Source: Odobenus rosmarus divergens (Eukaryota > Chordata > Mammalia > Carnivora > Odobenidae). From it: a stretch of DNA of 64,000 nucleotides. The stretch covers positions 2,335,204 through 2,399,203 of the forward strand of contig NW_004450404.1 of assembly GCF_000321225.1 (NCBI RefSeq). Direction: 5' to 3'. Position numbers and translations under genes: made by a program. Below the pieces are notes generated by a model. It was not told where the DNA came from, searched no databases, and saw nothing but the letters and a program-made list of their open reading frames with translations. Shown piece by piece: positions 1 to 12,116 of this stretch. Numbering within the stretch: position 1 is the first letter of the stretch; each line of letters begins with the position of its first letter.

Positions 1-736
1 TTTTTAATTTCCTGAGGCATCTCCACAGTAGCTGCACCAACTTACGTTCCCACTAATGGTGCACAAGGATTCCTTTTTCTCTGCCGCCTTGCCAGCACTC
101 ACCTCTTGTCATTTTGATAATAGCCATCCTAACAGGTGTGAGGTGATATCTCATGGTTTTGATTTGCATTTCCCTAATGATTAGTGATGTTGAATACCTT
201 TCCATATACCCGTTGCCATCTGCATGCCTTCTTTAGAAAAATGGCTATTCAGGTCCTTTGCCCATTTTTATATTTGGGTTATTTGTTTGCTTGTGGTTAT
301 TGTTGTTTTGCTTTTGAGTTGTACGAGTTTCTTGTATATTTTTTATATTAACCCTTTGTTGGATATGTGGTTTGCAAATATTTTCTCCCATTCCATAGGT
401 TGCCTTTTTATTTTGTTGAAGGTTTTTTTTGCTGTGCAGAGGCTTTTTAGTTTGATGTGGTCTAACTTATTTTTTGCTTTTGTTGCTTTTGATGTCAGAT
501 CCAAAAAATCAGTGCCAAGACCAATGTCAAAGAGCTTTCCCCCTATGTTTTCTTATAGGAGTTTTATGGTTTTAGGTCTTATGTTCAAGTCTGTAATCAA
601 TTTTGAGTTGATTTTTGTGTATGGTATAAGATAGGGGCCTAGTTTTCCCAGCACCATTTATGGAAGACACAATCCTTTCCATACTGTATATTCTTGGCAC
701 TTTTGTTGAAAATTAATTGACTATATATGGGGGTAT

Positions 737-898
737 GACTCTGTGGGTTAAATGTCTGACTCTTGATTTCAGCTCCAGTCATGATCTCAGGATCGTGATA
801 CTGAGCCCTGCATCGGGCTCCCTGCTCAGCGGGGAGGTCTGCTTCTCTCCTCCCTCTCTCTCTGCCCTTCTCCCTGTGCATGCTCCCCCACTCTAAAA

Positions 899-941
<43 letters not shown>

Positions 942-951
942 ATCTTAAAAA
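737..951 (+). mobile_element. Can-SINE (tRNA-derived), 5'-truncated, nested in L1
   Basis: The body matches the carnivore SINE from within the tRNA-like head (tgggttaaatgtctgactc) through the CT-rich segment to an A-rich tail. The tail is an unusually long (TAAA)n run of about 50 bases at 893-943 followed by tcttaaaa. The flanking L1 text resumes with a degenerate duplication (atgggggt before, atgggtgt after). It split the older L1, so it is the younger of the two. Confidence 0.9.
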
Positions 952-1549
952 ATTTTATGCATGGGTGTATTTCTGGGCTCACAATCCTGTTCCACTGATC
1001 TATGTGCCTGTTTTTATGCCAATACCATACTGTTTTAATTATTATAGCTTTGTAATATAGTTTGAAATCAGGAGGTGTTATGGATGCCTCCAGTTTTGTT
1101 CTTCTAAGATTGCATTAGTTACTTGTGATCTTTTGTGGTTCTATACAAATTTTCTATTTCTGTGAAAAATGCCATTGGAATTTTGGTAGTGATTGCATTG
1201 ACTCTGTAGATGGCTTTGGAGAGTATGGACATTTTCATAGTATCAATTCTTCCAATTCATTAACTCAGAATAGCTTTCCATTTATTTGTTTCCTCTTCAA
1301 TTTCTTTCATCATTGTCTTATAGTATTCAATGTATAGATCTTTCATCTTGGTTAAATTTATCCCTAAATATTTTATTCTTTTTGATGAACTGTAAATGGG
1401 ATTGTTTTCTTAATTTCTCTTTTCAACAGTTCATTGTTAGTGTATAGGAATGCAACACATTTATCTCTGTTGATTTTGTATCCTTCAACTTTACTGAATT
1501 CATTTATTCGTTCTAACAGGTTTTTTTGGTGTGGAATTTTTAGGATTTT

Positions 1550-2175
1550 CTATATATATAAGATCATGTCATCTGCAAACAGAGACAATTTTACTTCTTC
1601 CTTTCCAATTTGAATGCTTTTTATTTCTTTTTCTTGTCTAATTGTTCTTGTTTGGATTTGCAGTACTATGTTAAATAAAAATGGTGAGAATGGGCATGCT
1701 TGTTTTGTTCCTGATCTTAGCGGAAAAGCTTTCATGTTTTCACTGTTGAGTATGATGTTAGCTGTGGGCTTGTCCATGTCTGGCTTTTATTATGTTGAGT
1801 TACATTCCCTCTAAACCTAATTTGTTGAGGGTTTTTTTTTTTAATCAAGAAAGGGTGCTGAATTTTGTCAAATGCTTTTTCTGCATCTGTTGAGGCAGTC
1901 ATATGATTTTTACCTTTCATTTTGTTAATGTGGCATATCATGTTTACTGGCATGTATATTGAACCGTCCTTGCATCCCAGGAATAAGTCTCATTTGACCA
2001 TGGTGCATGAGCCTTGTAATGTACTGTTGCATTCAGTTTGCTAATATTTTGTTGAGGATTTTTATATCAATGTTCAAAAGAGATAGTGACCTGTAATTTT
2101 CTTTTCTTGTAGTGGCCCTGTCAGACTTTGGTATCAGGATACTGCTAACCTGGTAAAATGAGTTTGGAAGTGTTT
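1550..2175 (-). pseudogene. L1 reverse-transcriptase remnant
   Basis: This is the best preserved coding part of the old L1. It held the polymerase that copies L1 RNA into DNA at a nicked chromosomal site. On the minus strand three overlapping frames give, in order, the fingers motif ([20 protein letters not shown]), the palm A motif with its aspartate (DAEKAFDK), and the palm C motif FADD with both aspartates. The pieces lie in different frames, so at least two frameshifts separate them. It is a dead copy, although the catalytic residues are still legible. Confidence 0.88.
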
Positions 2176-2205
2176 CATTATCTTCAATTTCCTGTTGGTA
2201 TTTTT

Positions 2206-2978
2206 GAACGATCATTCTGGCTGCTGTGGGGAACCAGGTGGGTTCTCCTAGGTGGGTGGGTGGGTGGGCGAACCTGGGCAGATACAACAATAACAACAAT
2301 GGCAAACATTCAAACAAAAATAAAAACACAAGATCTGGGATGTAACAGGGTATCTAGAGTGAGGCAGGGAAAGATTGGAAACAATTATTTAGAGTCTTGT
2401 ATGATAGGAAAGCACCACTCCCGGACCCTATCAAAGATATTAGCAGTCCAAATAAGCCCACTGGTGGCCACTCAATACCACAGTGTTGCAACAGTCCTTT
2501 TGCTTTGCCTTAAACCCATAATCATTTACTGAAATACATCCATGGGAGCTTTCATTGCACAATTCTCCCATAGATGCATCCAAAAATGCTGACCATTGGA
2601 ACTGTGAATAATTTTAATTGTCTTCAGTGTCTTCAGTTGTTTCAGGTTCCCAGCCCATGAACCTGTGATTCAGTAGAGAGATGTGTTGAGCACCTCGGGA
2701 GCCAGCAAAAGCATGTCATCAAGTACTTGCACGCCTTCCAGTTCAGTGGGTGAAATATCAACCCATGAAGCCTGGGCTGTGAGTCCGGAAGGTTTGGAAT
2801 CAGTCTAATTATCTTTGTTTCAACCGTACTTACTAAGTTGTTATCTGTCAATAAATGTCTAGATGAAGGGGATTCCTGCTTTAAATAGGAGAGGAAGGGC
2901 AGAATAGGGAATAATTTCTTACCCAAAAGCAATGTTGGAATTTATAGTTGGGTGCTCTCCTCATCACATTGATCAAAG
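2206..2978. other. Non-repetitive stretch with a G-quadruplex motif
   Basis: No gene or recognised repeat is visible. At 2254-2268 there are four runs of three guanines separated by single thymines, a motif expected to fold into a very stable parallel G-quadruplex. The remainder looks like unique intergenic or intronic sequence. Confidence 0.6.
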
Positions 2979-3008
2979 TGTGTGTGTGTGTGTGTGTATG
3001 TGTGTGTT
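2979..3008. repeat. (TG)n microsatellite
   Basis: A TG dinucleotide run of about 30 bases with one TA interruption. It is probably length-variable. Confidence 0.95.
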
Positions 3009-5544
3009 TTAACAGCAAAACAAAAACTAACCCACAGGGTTTTAGCTAGGCACAATAAAGCAAAACAGAAATTATGGTTTTGAAATCCAAGGCAAATGAT
3101 GTTTTGACTTTAATGCTTTTGCTTACTTCTATAGAAAAAAGAAGTGCTGAAAAATTAGAGGGGAAAGAAGCATTCCCTAGGTGTTAGAGGAGGCATAAAA
3201 TAGCCCTTCTAAGATGCTTTGTTCCTCCAAAATCCAGACACTCCATATGCTTTATAAATGAAGAACTTCTGCTCATTTTTAGTATACCAAAAGTGAAACC
3301 TGCATGGAGAAGTGTGGCATGAATCAATGTCTGAGAAGATAGCCCAGGCAGCCATTTTTAACCAAGCTTTGAATGTACTCAGTGTTTAGCATGCAGGATG
3401 AGAAATGCTCCATGACTTAAAGAAGTTGATTCACAGTGTGGAATTCTGGAGCTAGATATTTATTGACAGATAACAGCTGGCTAAGTACTGTTGGAACGAA
3501 GAATTAGACTGATTCCAAGCCTCCTGGACTCACAACCCAGGCTCGGTGGGCTGACACTTGACCCACTGGACTGGAAGGCCGGCAAGTACTTGATGCCATG
3601 ACATTAGGATGTCACCTTTTCCCACCCCTTTCCTCCACATGTGTGCCCAACCTGGATATATCCTGCCAATTTTGGGGTTAGAGCTTCCTTTGGTAACCCC
3701 GCTTGGCAAAGTGCTAACTATGTAACGGGAATTGCAACATCTGTGCAATTGTTTTGTCTTTCCCAAACTCATTTGCTAAATTAGTTTATCCTTGCAAAAT
3801 GGAATATTTAATATTTCTGAAGTCTTCAAAAGATGATGCTGAAGATTTAAAGTTGACATTTTCTACAATCCCCTCGTTGCAACACATTTTCTTCTTGATC
3901 CTTATAAAATAAAGGCATTGGTGATCCAGACTGAGCAGAATCATGTTTCCCATGGACACACAGGGACTAGAATTTAGGATTGCGCCACCTGGCACATAGT
4001 AGGCACAAAAAAATGTAAAGTATCCCAGACTTGCTAATACCCAAATGAGCATAGCAGTGCCTCGCGAAAGAAGTTCAGGCTCCTGGGTTCATAGACCCGT
4101 ACAAGGCCGTGATACTGTTGGCCGGTTGGCGTGGCGCACATGTGTGCGCAAGCCAGCCAACAGGCCTGCCTCCAGAGGGAATAGGATGGCAAAGTTTTGT
4201 CCCCTCCTTTCAGTGGTGAGCCAGGTTATCATCCCATCCATGACAAATAGAGTTGAAAAAGGAAGCAATCCGAGTGTTTAGAAGTAACAGAGGAGATTTT
4301 TTTCCCCCACTAGGATTAAGGGTGTGCAAAGGGCAATAAGCAGTGATTTTCTGGGCTTATTTTAAAGAAGCCAAGGGCACCGCTTAAGCTTGGAGTCATA
4401 AGTTTGGAGCCAAAAGATGGTGGTTCAAGGCAGAGGAATGCTGCAGGCAGGAAACTAGGGTGAGGGTGGGAGTGGGGGAGGGGTGAACAACAGATGATAT
4501 TTACGAGACTGGGGGTGAAGGGATCTGATCCTTAGACAATGTGCAGATTTAAAGTTGATGATATTTTTGTCTGTGAATTAACTCTCTCGGTAGCTTGGAA
4601 CTGAAGAGGCATTTTCTAGGAGCTGGGCACCTGCCTGACGAAGGCAAAGCATAAGCTAGACTCCTTCTCCCACAAAAATAACCCAGACCTCTGGGTGCCA
4701 GAGGATTGGCAAAGCCAAGGGTTACGCTGGTAAGCAGTTTCAGCCCTTGAAAATGAGTTCTGAATTTCAGTGCTTTTCTTAAAACAGATGCACTATTTCT
4801 AAGTCATTTGCCCCAGCTTTACTATTTGACCTAAATCAATCTTCTGGCTTTTGGGGATCTCAGCCATTCTCTTTATCTATAGAACAGACTTACTGGCTCA
4901 TCTTGAAGAGATTCAGACGGGATGAATAATTGCCTTGAAAAAAACAGAAGCAATGACTCATCATTCTAAAAATCCATACTGCTTGGCATTTACAGCACTC
5001 CTACTCTGTATCATAGGAGATGAAACAAGAATTTGCTGTTGGTGCCCTCTGAAGAATGAATCTTCTTCCCATCTCTGGAAGAGGAGGTGCATTATCAATG
5101 GAGCAGGTCATTTCAGACAAAACCTCCAGTCCTTTCAAGGACATTGGGAGCAGGAAGTACACATCCCTACAGGCTTGAGGTCTTGGGCCCATGGGAATCT
5201 GTGCCTTTGGGTACAATGCTAGGGACCGGGAAAGGCCCTAGTAGCAGTGCCATGAGTAGGATCCACAGTGTTTGCTTTCTGTTCCTTACCACTGGTTTGT
5301 CCTCTGGCTCTTCCCAGAAACCAGAGGGACTGGCAGAATTAAAAAAGCAAGAGAAAAGGCAAAGAGGTTAGAACTTGGGTCTTAAAGGGATCCACCAGGG
5401 ACACATTGCCCCAGCCAGGTCACAAGGGCTTCTCCATACCTTAGTTGTGGTGGAGAAAGGTCAATGGAGAAGAGGAAAAGAGGTGGACCTCAAATGGCAT
5501 TTGTGGCAGAAACTGACTAGCTGTTTAGCCGACCTTTTTCTTTT
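3009..5544. other. Unique-looking stretch, no gene
   Basis: No splice-supported coding exon or clear repeat can be defended. Open frames here are under 100 residues and match nothing I recognise. At about 3895-4015 the text ctggcacatagtaggcac resembles the 3' end of a MIR or L2 element, too eroded to place firmly. A small CpG cluster occurs at about 4060-4160 in otherwise CpG-poor sequence. Confidence 0.5.
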
Positions 5545-5945
5545 TCTCTGGGCCCCTTACTAGACTACATTTCCCAGCCTCCTCTGTAGTTAGGTCGTGC
5601 CACGTGACTGAGTTCTGGCCAATGCAATGTGGGTAGAAAAGCCACATATGCCACTTCCAGGCCTAGGCTTTTTGAAACCTCCTGTGTAAGCAATTTCTGT
5701 TACTCTCTTTTTCTCTCCTTCTATCTTACCCCTCCCTACCATCTGCTGATCGAATTGGTGCTCGGGGTAATCTTGGAAGCCACACTTTGAAGATTTTTAG
5801 AACATTTTCTGCCTGAGGTCCTGAATGTGAGAACAGAGGCCCCCCACCCCAACTTCCTGTAGTGACTGTACTTTTTATGATTAAGAAATAAACTTCTATT
5901 TTTTAAAGCCACCAAGATTATGGGGCTGATCTATTATTACAACTA
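5545..5945 (+). mobile_element. LTR-like ancient repeat with AATAAA
   Basis: It begins with actacatttcccagcctcc, followed by a gccacgtgactgagttctgg segment, and ends with a polyadenylation signal (AATAAA, 5887-5892) and aaagccaccaagattatggg. This order is typical of mammal-wide LTR elements of the MLT/MaLR kind seen in many genomes. The family call is from memory and uncertain, and no target duplication could be identified. No retroviral coding sequence adjoins it. Confidence 0.5.
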
Positions 5946-7074
5946 GCTTGACCTTAACTAGGGCAGCATTCAACATAATAGAAGAAACACTTCGGTATGG
6001 GGCTGTTGAAATTATTATTCACATCTCCTCGCATACCTGTTTAGATTTTTTCCCCCTAGTTTTCCACTGTGATGACATCGTTTTAAAGACTTATGACTCC
6101 CCAGGAAGAAGGGATTTCAGACACAGGCTAGGCCCAGAGCCTAAGCACCTGAAGAATGGGCAGAGTTCCGTTGAGTGCAGAAACATGCCCAAAAGAAAGA
6201 AGACAAAAGGTGACCTCATTTCTCCTGATTACAGAGATGTGGGAAGAAAGGGTGGTAACCTCTTACATTTTTTAAAAAAGGTCATTCCCAACTGAAGTGG
6301 CCTATGTTTAGAAAGTTTGAAGAACATATATTTTTAAAAAGGGCTTTTAAAAGGTACATAATTAGAAACATATGCTCTTGACTGATCTTCTCCAAAAAAT
6401 TAGGCTGATATTTAGCATTGAGGCTTTGTACTGAATTCCCAGAGGGTTTTTGGTATATAGTATATTGCTCCATCTCACGCCATCCGTGACAAGCTGGAGT
6501 CCACAGCTCTGAATCGTCAGATTCAGCCTCACTTGGCCATCCTGCTTCAGGGTGCTAGGATGTCGAAGCCAGCTGGTACGAACTGCATCAGCAGCCACCC
6601 GAGGCGTGTGTAACCCCTTTGGAACTTCTCCAGGCCACCGAGATTGGGCTATCATACATCCTCATCCGCTTTCTTGGTTTCTTGATCACTTTTAAATTTG
6701 ATTTCTCAGTTCCCACTCTCTGCCTAGCCCTCTTGGGTCGGTCATCGAATATGTTCCTGGCCTCTGACATGATCCTAAAAGAATGCTCGATTGTCAACTA
6801 ATATTCAGTTGTCCAAGCCAGAACATGGACCAGCCAGTGGGAATGTTTCCATGTGGACACAGTAGGACTTGTGGCAGCATTTCTGGTTACCATAGGCTTG
6901 AAGAGCATGGTCAGGCTGTGCGACCTGAGGCACATTGCTGTGTACAGGACACTTGTCGTTTACAGATAGGTCCAGGTCTCAGTTTTGGCCCCTAACTTTC
7001 ACCAGCAGCCATGAGCTGCCTTTACCAATGCTATTACAGAGGAGCAGGGCCAGAATTTGAGTGTCCCGTGTTAA
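5946..7074. other. Unique-looking stretch, no gene
   Basis: No gene supported. The block at 6480-6800 is somewhat richer in CpG and has overlapping open frames of 60-97 residues on both strands, none recognisable. A retrocopied fragment of an unknown transcript cannot be excluded, but no poly(A) or target duplication was seen. Confidence 0.45.
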
Positions 7075-7545
7075 GCCTTTCCATGCATTGCTGTAGCAGA
7101 TGCTCCTGGTGCCTTGCCCGTATGTCCTTGGCACTGCTGCTCTTCACCGCGAACACCTGTGACTCTCTGCCTGAGGGCACGTCTTATGGTCGCAAGGCAA
7201 ACTCAGTCTGAAGTGCTGAAGAGTCGGTGCACCCCAAAGTAGCCCTCAGCCCACAACTGTTGAGGAAGTGGTGGGGAAGTGCCCCGGCTTCCTTAAGCCT
7301 CAAGGGGACTGACTCTGAAGCATATTTTACATGGTCTCCTAGAGTTTCCCAGTAGGACTGAACTCTGGTTGCTCACAGTGGCACCTGGCTTGTTAACACA
7401 CCATTAGCCGGCTTTCTTCCCTTCTTTCTCTCACTTCGCCATCGCAGGAAGTGATGCTTCTTGCGATCACCTTCCAAAAAACCCATCACACCCAAATCTT
7501 TGTTTCAGAGTCTGCTTACGGAAGTACCCAAGCTAAGAAATCTAT
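7075..7545 (+). repeat. Ancient interspersed repeat, family A copy 1
   Basis: One of three mutually similar, diverged blocks in the window (others at 21575-21975 and 48395-48770). Shared landmarks are a cttgcccgtatgtccttgg segment, an accaataact or cccacaactgttgagg segment in the middle, and an end like tttcagagtctgcttacgg. The class is not identified; a non-coding 3' UTR or LTR is plausible. Confidence 0.5.
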
Positions 7546-7686
7546 TCTTCTCTAATTATACAATGAAGCAGAGAAATTACCCCTAAATAGTTAACAAAAG
7601 AAGGAAAAAGCAATGACAGAGGTCTATGTCTTCCATGGAATAAACAGTGGAGCTCCATGCTAGAGACGATTTATTATTCTAGACTT

Positions 7687-7851
7687 GTGCTGTCCGATAT
7701 GGCGGCCGTTAGCCACATGTGGCCATTGGGCACTTGAAACATTGCTAGAGCAACTGAGGAAATACATTTTAAATTGTATGGCTACAGACTAGACAGTACA
7801 GGTTATGGAACACTTTCATCATTGCAGAAAGTTCTACTGGGCAGCACTGGT
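7687..7851 (+). mobile_element. hAT-Charlie MITE, MER58-like
   Basis: The element opens with gtgctgtccgatatggcgg and ttagccacatgtggccattg and closes with gcagaaagttctactgggcagcactg, giving near-inverted ends (gtgctgtcc against gggcagcac). This matches the short non-autonomous hAT transposons of the MER58 group as I recall them. It is a dead DNA transposon from before the carnivore radiation. Confidence 0.65.
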
Positions 7852-8194
7852 GTGGAGCAAGGATAGGAAAACTTTTTCTGTAAAGGGCCAGATAGCATTT
7901 TAGACGTTGTTAGTTATATGATCTCTGATACAACTACTCAACTCTGCTCTTGTAGTGTGAAAGAAGCCACAGACAACACGTAAATGAATGAGCATGGCTG
8001 TGTCCCAATAAAACTTTATGGACGTTGAAATTTGAATTTCATGTAGTTTTCACACGTCCCAATATGTATTATTCTTCCTTTGATTCCCCCCCCCCAACCG
8101 CTTGAAAGTATAAAGCCATTCTTAGCTAATGGCACTGTGCAAAGGGGTGGTGGGCCATTGTTTTCTCACCCTTGTTCTAGATAACAGGATTGTT
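7852..8194 (+). mobile_element. hAT-Charlie MITE, MER20-like
   Basis: It contains the signature aactttttctgtaaagggc, followed by caactactcaactctgctc, agaagccacagacaacacg and caataaaactttatgg. This is the text of the MER20/Charlie15-type MITE; a second copy lies at 61529-61733. This copy carries extra internal sequence after 8030 and a C homopolymer near 8087-8097. It abuts the MER58-like element. Confidence 0.65.
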
Positions 8195-10107
8195 AACCAT
8201 TACGGAGGGAACTATTATTAAGATGCCCCAATAATACAATGCAGATGTGACATCATTGACCAAAATATCAAATGAGCCGATCACTCTAAATTAAACCAGC
8301 CTTGGAAGACAAAGCTTAGTCCACAGTGTGTATTATAGTCAACTGAAGTCAGCAAAGAGAAATTTTTTTCTAATGTTTCTAAGGTTCCTTCCATGGTGGT
8401 CACAGAGTCATCAGGGCTGCTCTTGAGAAAACCGTGGAAGCCCGGGGTGTTCCTGTATCACTCCCCTCACCCATTTTGCTCCTCACAGCAGCACTCTCCT
8501 CACACAGAGGAATGCGGCGGTGTTCTCTGACCTCTTGGTTCCCATTCACTTGCCCTGTCTGCTACATTTCTTTCTCTACCTCCTGCCCTTGCCACAAAGA
8601 TCAATACTTAGGCCTGGCAAAAGATTTCCTCAAAGCTTTCAAATGGCTCCCAGCATGAGAAAAGGTTACTTTTCAAAAACACAGTGTTCTCAGAATATGA
8701 GGCCATCAAAATAGCTAATTTAATCTTGAGGCGCCGGGATTTAAAGAAATGTTATCTGCACGCCACAGACAATTCTTTATTTTGGAGACCTGTTTCAGAG
8801 CCAGCTGAAAGCAAGCTGGGGAGGCGATGGGGAGTGGGACCAGGAGTGTTTCCAGCTGGACAATTTAACACAAGAGTTCTTCACTGCAACTCAGCAGAGA
8901 ATTGGCCACATCAAGCTAAAGGATCAAAAATGGGGTACCTGGCAGGGATCAATAAAGCAGTAGGGGAGACCCGTTTCTGGAAAAGACCGAGCTATCTGCT
9001 CAGTCAGCTCTCAAGAGCTCCCAGAAGAAATGATGGGCACGGACATTTTGTCACCTCTGCCAACAGAGCCCAGAAACCCAGCTGGTGCCTCTGATGGTAG
9101 CTTTTGCTGCACAAAGGTCTTGAGGCAAGAGAAGCAGGCTTTTTGGCTTCCTTTTTAAAAAATGATGCATGGTGTTTCAGCAAACAAAACAAAACAAAAC
9201 AAAAGGAATATCCTCTTCAGCTGGGGTTTAAAACAGCCACTGAAAGCTCTTTGTAATCAATAATATAGATCTCATTCTGGGGCCTGCATTAAAGAGGTAG
9301 GAGCTATGTTAACTTGACAACTTCCTTGTGGGAAGAACAAGCAGAGGTTGGCCAAGGGTGCTTTTGTCTCTGTCACACCGGATGCACACACTCCAGCAGC
9401 AGAAGCATGGAGCCCCTGTAGAGAACTTGACCCATCATGATGCTGCCACTCACGTCTCACAAAGAGGGCTGTGCTTCTTTGAGAGGTGGGGAAATGGAGC
9501 CTCGGAGAGGCTGATTTGGCTGAGTCTCTCGGTGAATGGATGGGAGAGGCAGGCTGCGATACTAGTCTTATTCCTGACACCACGCCCGTCGCAGCCTGCT
9601 CTTCTACGCTGGGGGAGAGATTCTACCCTGGGCAGTGCTGCACACTGGGTCTGACTTTGCTGCGGATGCTGCTGAAGGCCACTGGTGGACCCAGAGAGCC
9701 CAGCCTGCCTGCTCCTCAGCTCAACCCTCAAAACGTTACAGAGAGTCCATAAACAAAAGATGTTGCTTTCTTTGAAGCCCTTACCAAGGCCACATGCCTG
9801 GAGTGGCTGCTCTGTTAGCTGCCAGCCAATGGGTTTACGCCATACATGTGCAAACGAGACCCCCTAGTCCCAGACTAGCCACAGGTTTCCCCTCCTCTCC
9901 CTCCAATCTCTTATACATCCAGTCGAGGACTTCTTTGGCTCAGTCCACCAACACATTTCCTAACATGTAAGAAAATAATCTGCATGCAAAAGAATTAAAT
10001 ATCTCTGGATTTTTCTGCAATATAGGTAAACCACGCCATAGACAGTGGGACTCTACATACTCTAGAAGTAGGTAGTGTTTAATTTTTTTTTACACTGAGC
10101 ATGTATT
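8195..10107. other. Unique-looking stretch, no gene
   Basis: No gene or dated repeat is supported. An (AAAAC)n run of about 22 bases sits at 9182-9204. Several open frames of 90-136 residues occur at 8680-9750 on both strands in moderately GC-rich sequence, but they overlap each other and show no recognisable domain. Confidence 0.5.
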
Positions 10108-10240
10108 TTTTTTAATTGAACTTGTTATTTTGAGATAATTGCAGATTCACATGCATTGCAAGAAATAATACAGAAATCCCATGTGCCTTTTACCTAATTT
10201 CCCCGTTGGTGCGTCTTGCAAAACTACAGTACAATTGTAT
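10108..10240 (-). mobile_element. Ancient L1 3' end fragment, antisense
   Basis: The text ttgagataattgcagattc followed by tcttgcaaaactacagtac is the reverse of an old mammalian L1 3' UTR. It is short, heavily mutated and has no coding capacity. The next L1 fragment begins directly after it, so the two may be parts of one insertion or separate events. Confidence 0.65.
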
Positions 10241-10244
10241 TTAC

Positions 10245-10690
10245 TTTTTTAAAAAGTTTTTTTTCTTTCTTCACACTGCGGTGATTTGATATACCTGAAC
10301 ATTGTGGAAGGATTCCCTCCATCTTGTTAAGTAACACAGCCATCACCTCACGTATTTATCTTTTTTCTTTCTTGTTGAGGACATTTAAGTTCTACTCTCT
10401 TCGCTAATGGCAGTTATACGATACAGTGTTATCAATGACAGTTAACCGTGTTTCACATTAGATCCTCAGACTTTATTTATCTTATAGCTGAAAGTTTGTA
10501 TCCTTTAACCAACCCCAGCCCCTGGAAACCACTTTTCTATTCCGTTCCCGTTCCTATGAGTCTGACATTTTTTAGATTGCACATATAAGTGATGTCAAGA
10601 AGTATTTGTCTCTCTCTGCCTGACTTCACATAGCATAATATACTTGAGGTCCAGCCACGTTGTCATAAATGGCAGGAATTCCTTCTTTCT
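10245..10690 (-). mobile_element. Old L1 3' UTR fragment, antisense
   Basis: Landmarks in order are cacctcacgtatttatctt, agatcctcagactttattt, gctgaaagtttgtatcctt, ccccagcccctggaaaccac and attgcacatataagtgatg. These are the reverse of an L1 3' UTR and the end of ORF2 as found throughout placental mammals. It stops near 10690, just where a candidate retroposed segment starts. Confidence 0.8.
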
Positions 10691-10693
10691 GTA

Positions 10694-11235
10694 TTAACTT
10701 TTACAGTAAACGAAAAATTGTTTCATTGCCAGGGGAGGAAAGAGACAAGGGGGCAGCTGGGGGTGAAGACGAAGTGGCGGGGATGGGACTGCTTCCTCCT
10801 GGAGAGGCCAAGAGAGCCCGGAAGTAAGGAGAGGTGAGAGCAGATGGAGACCTGGGCCAGGCGCTGTGCTCTGTCCCACGGCTTCCTGCCACTGTGCCCC
10901 GTGCATCTGCTGTGCTCCAGGAGCAGAGAAGGGAGGGGTATTTTATTTCATTCCCATTTGGGAAAAGAGAGTCTTCTTGGTGGGGGCCCTGTAAAAGGAT
11001 TCCCCCACCGGCCAGAAACATGAATGGGATCGTACTTCCAGTGAGCTACCTTCGCCATCTCTCTTTTCTGGTCTTCGCTCCACATTCTAGGTAATGGGTG
11101 AGTTCATGTAACCACATCAAGCCCAACTGGGGGACACGTGGCTGACCAACTTTATGCCACTGAGCTGTTCATTACTCCCAGCTATCTCCTAAACTATATC
11201 TCAAAAAAAAAAAGAAAGAAAGAAAGAAGGAAAAG
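10694..11235 (+). other. Candidate retroposed unique sequence with poly(A)/(AAAG)n end
   Basis: A GC-richer block of about 500 bases ends in an A11 run and (AAAG)n at 11201-11230. The text before it (10681-10693, ccttctttctgta) resembles that after it (11236-11248, cctactttctgta), 12 of 13 bases, as a target duplication would. No known repeat or protein is recognised and no AATAAA precedes the tail. It could be a retrocopied transcript fragment, or unique DNA next to a chance A run. Confidence 0.35.
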
Positions 11236-11248
11236 CCTACTTTCTGTA

Positions 11249-12104
11249 ATTTCCTTTTCTCCTTCATCTTCACACAGAATATTTCATTAACTTCCTTTAT
11301 CATTTGTGATATAAGAGGAACCAAAGATAATGCGGCAGCAATTTCTATTTTAATTTTCAAAGGAGACATGCTTCTGTGTATCATTTGCTCATCTTTAGTC
11401 CTAAAGCAAGAAAACATTTTAAAAGACCATAATGGACAACTTTACTTTCAGATGCTACTTGAAGTATTACTCATCTCTGATAGCATTTTCTTAGAATAAG
11501 GCATGTAAATATCCCCTCTTGGTATATAAATATGCTGAATAAATATTCCCTCTTATAGGAGGTCACACTGGATAAGAGTCAGTCAAGAAGCTTTATTCTG
11601 ATCTATTTTTGTGGATTTATTCTACATTCATCTTAATGTGATAATTCCCCTGTGGTTGAAAATAGGATATGCTTCTCTTCCTAGAATTGAGGGACACTAA
11701 AATAAATTTGACTTAAATAGATCCACCTGAAAAAAATGCACTAAGCCATCCAGGGATAGCACCATAAGAATGAGATTTTGAAGCAAATCATACTACATAC
11801 CTTTTTTTACCCAAATCCAGTATAGATGACATAATAGAAGACATCAGGGCATTCCACCCCAGGCTCTGGAAATATCACCCTTGCTCAGTAATCACGAGTA
11901 CAGGAACCCACCCCTCTCTCTTCACGCATCCCAGTTTGCCTTTCCCCAGTTCAGGCACATGGTCACCCACAACACTGGTGTGGTGGGAGACACAATTTAA
12001 TTTTGAGTTGAGGGGGTAGAGGGAAAGCACAAGACCCAGGGCAACTATCTTAATTTTTAGTATCCTGTGAACAACTCTGATGTGAATTCCCAAATTAAGG
12101 CTTT
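11249..12104. other. Unique-looking AT-rich stretch, no gene
   Basis: Nothing recognisable as a gene or a dated repeat. Open frames are below 85 residues. Confidence 0.5.
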
Positions 12105-12116
12105 GAATCCACTCTT

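Larger units (their letters stand above)
1..2205 (-). mobile_element. Old L1 LINE, ORF2 part, antisense
   Basis: Read on the minus strand this is the L1 second open reading frame, from the start of the reverse-transcriptase domain near 2200 to the C-terminal region at 1. Visible motifs are [11 protein letters not shown] (about 2050-2110), DAEKAFDKIQH (about 1880-1905) and FADDMILYI (about 1550-1577). The element is cut by the window edge at its 3' side and is interrupted by a SINE at 737-951. Several frameshifts and stops break the frame, so it cannot encode an active enzyme. Divergence suggests an old L1M/L1MA-type family; the exact subfamily is not assigned. Confidence 0.93.

Noticed and set aside
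224..634. 136-codon hydrophobic open frame on the plus strand
   Set aside because: It is the antisense shadow of L1 ORF2; the T-rich strand makes it look like a membrane protein.
893..943. Regular short repeats that could suggest a CRISPR-like or satellite array
   Set aside because: It is the (TAAA)n tail of a SINE. No spacers and no repeat unit of suitable length exist anywhere in the window.
6480..6800. Overlapping open frames in a slightly CpG-rich block, possible retropseudogene
   Set aside because: No poly(A), no target duplication and no recognisable protein. Not enough to call.
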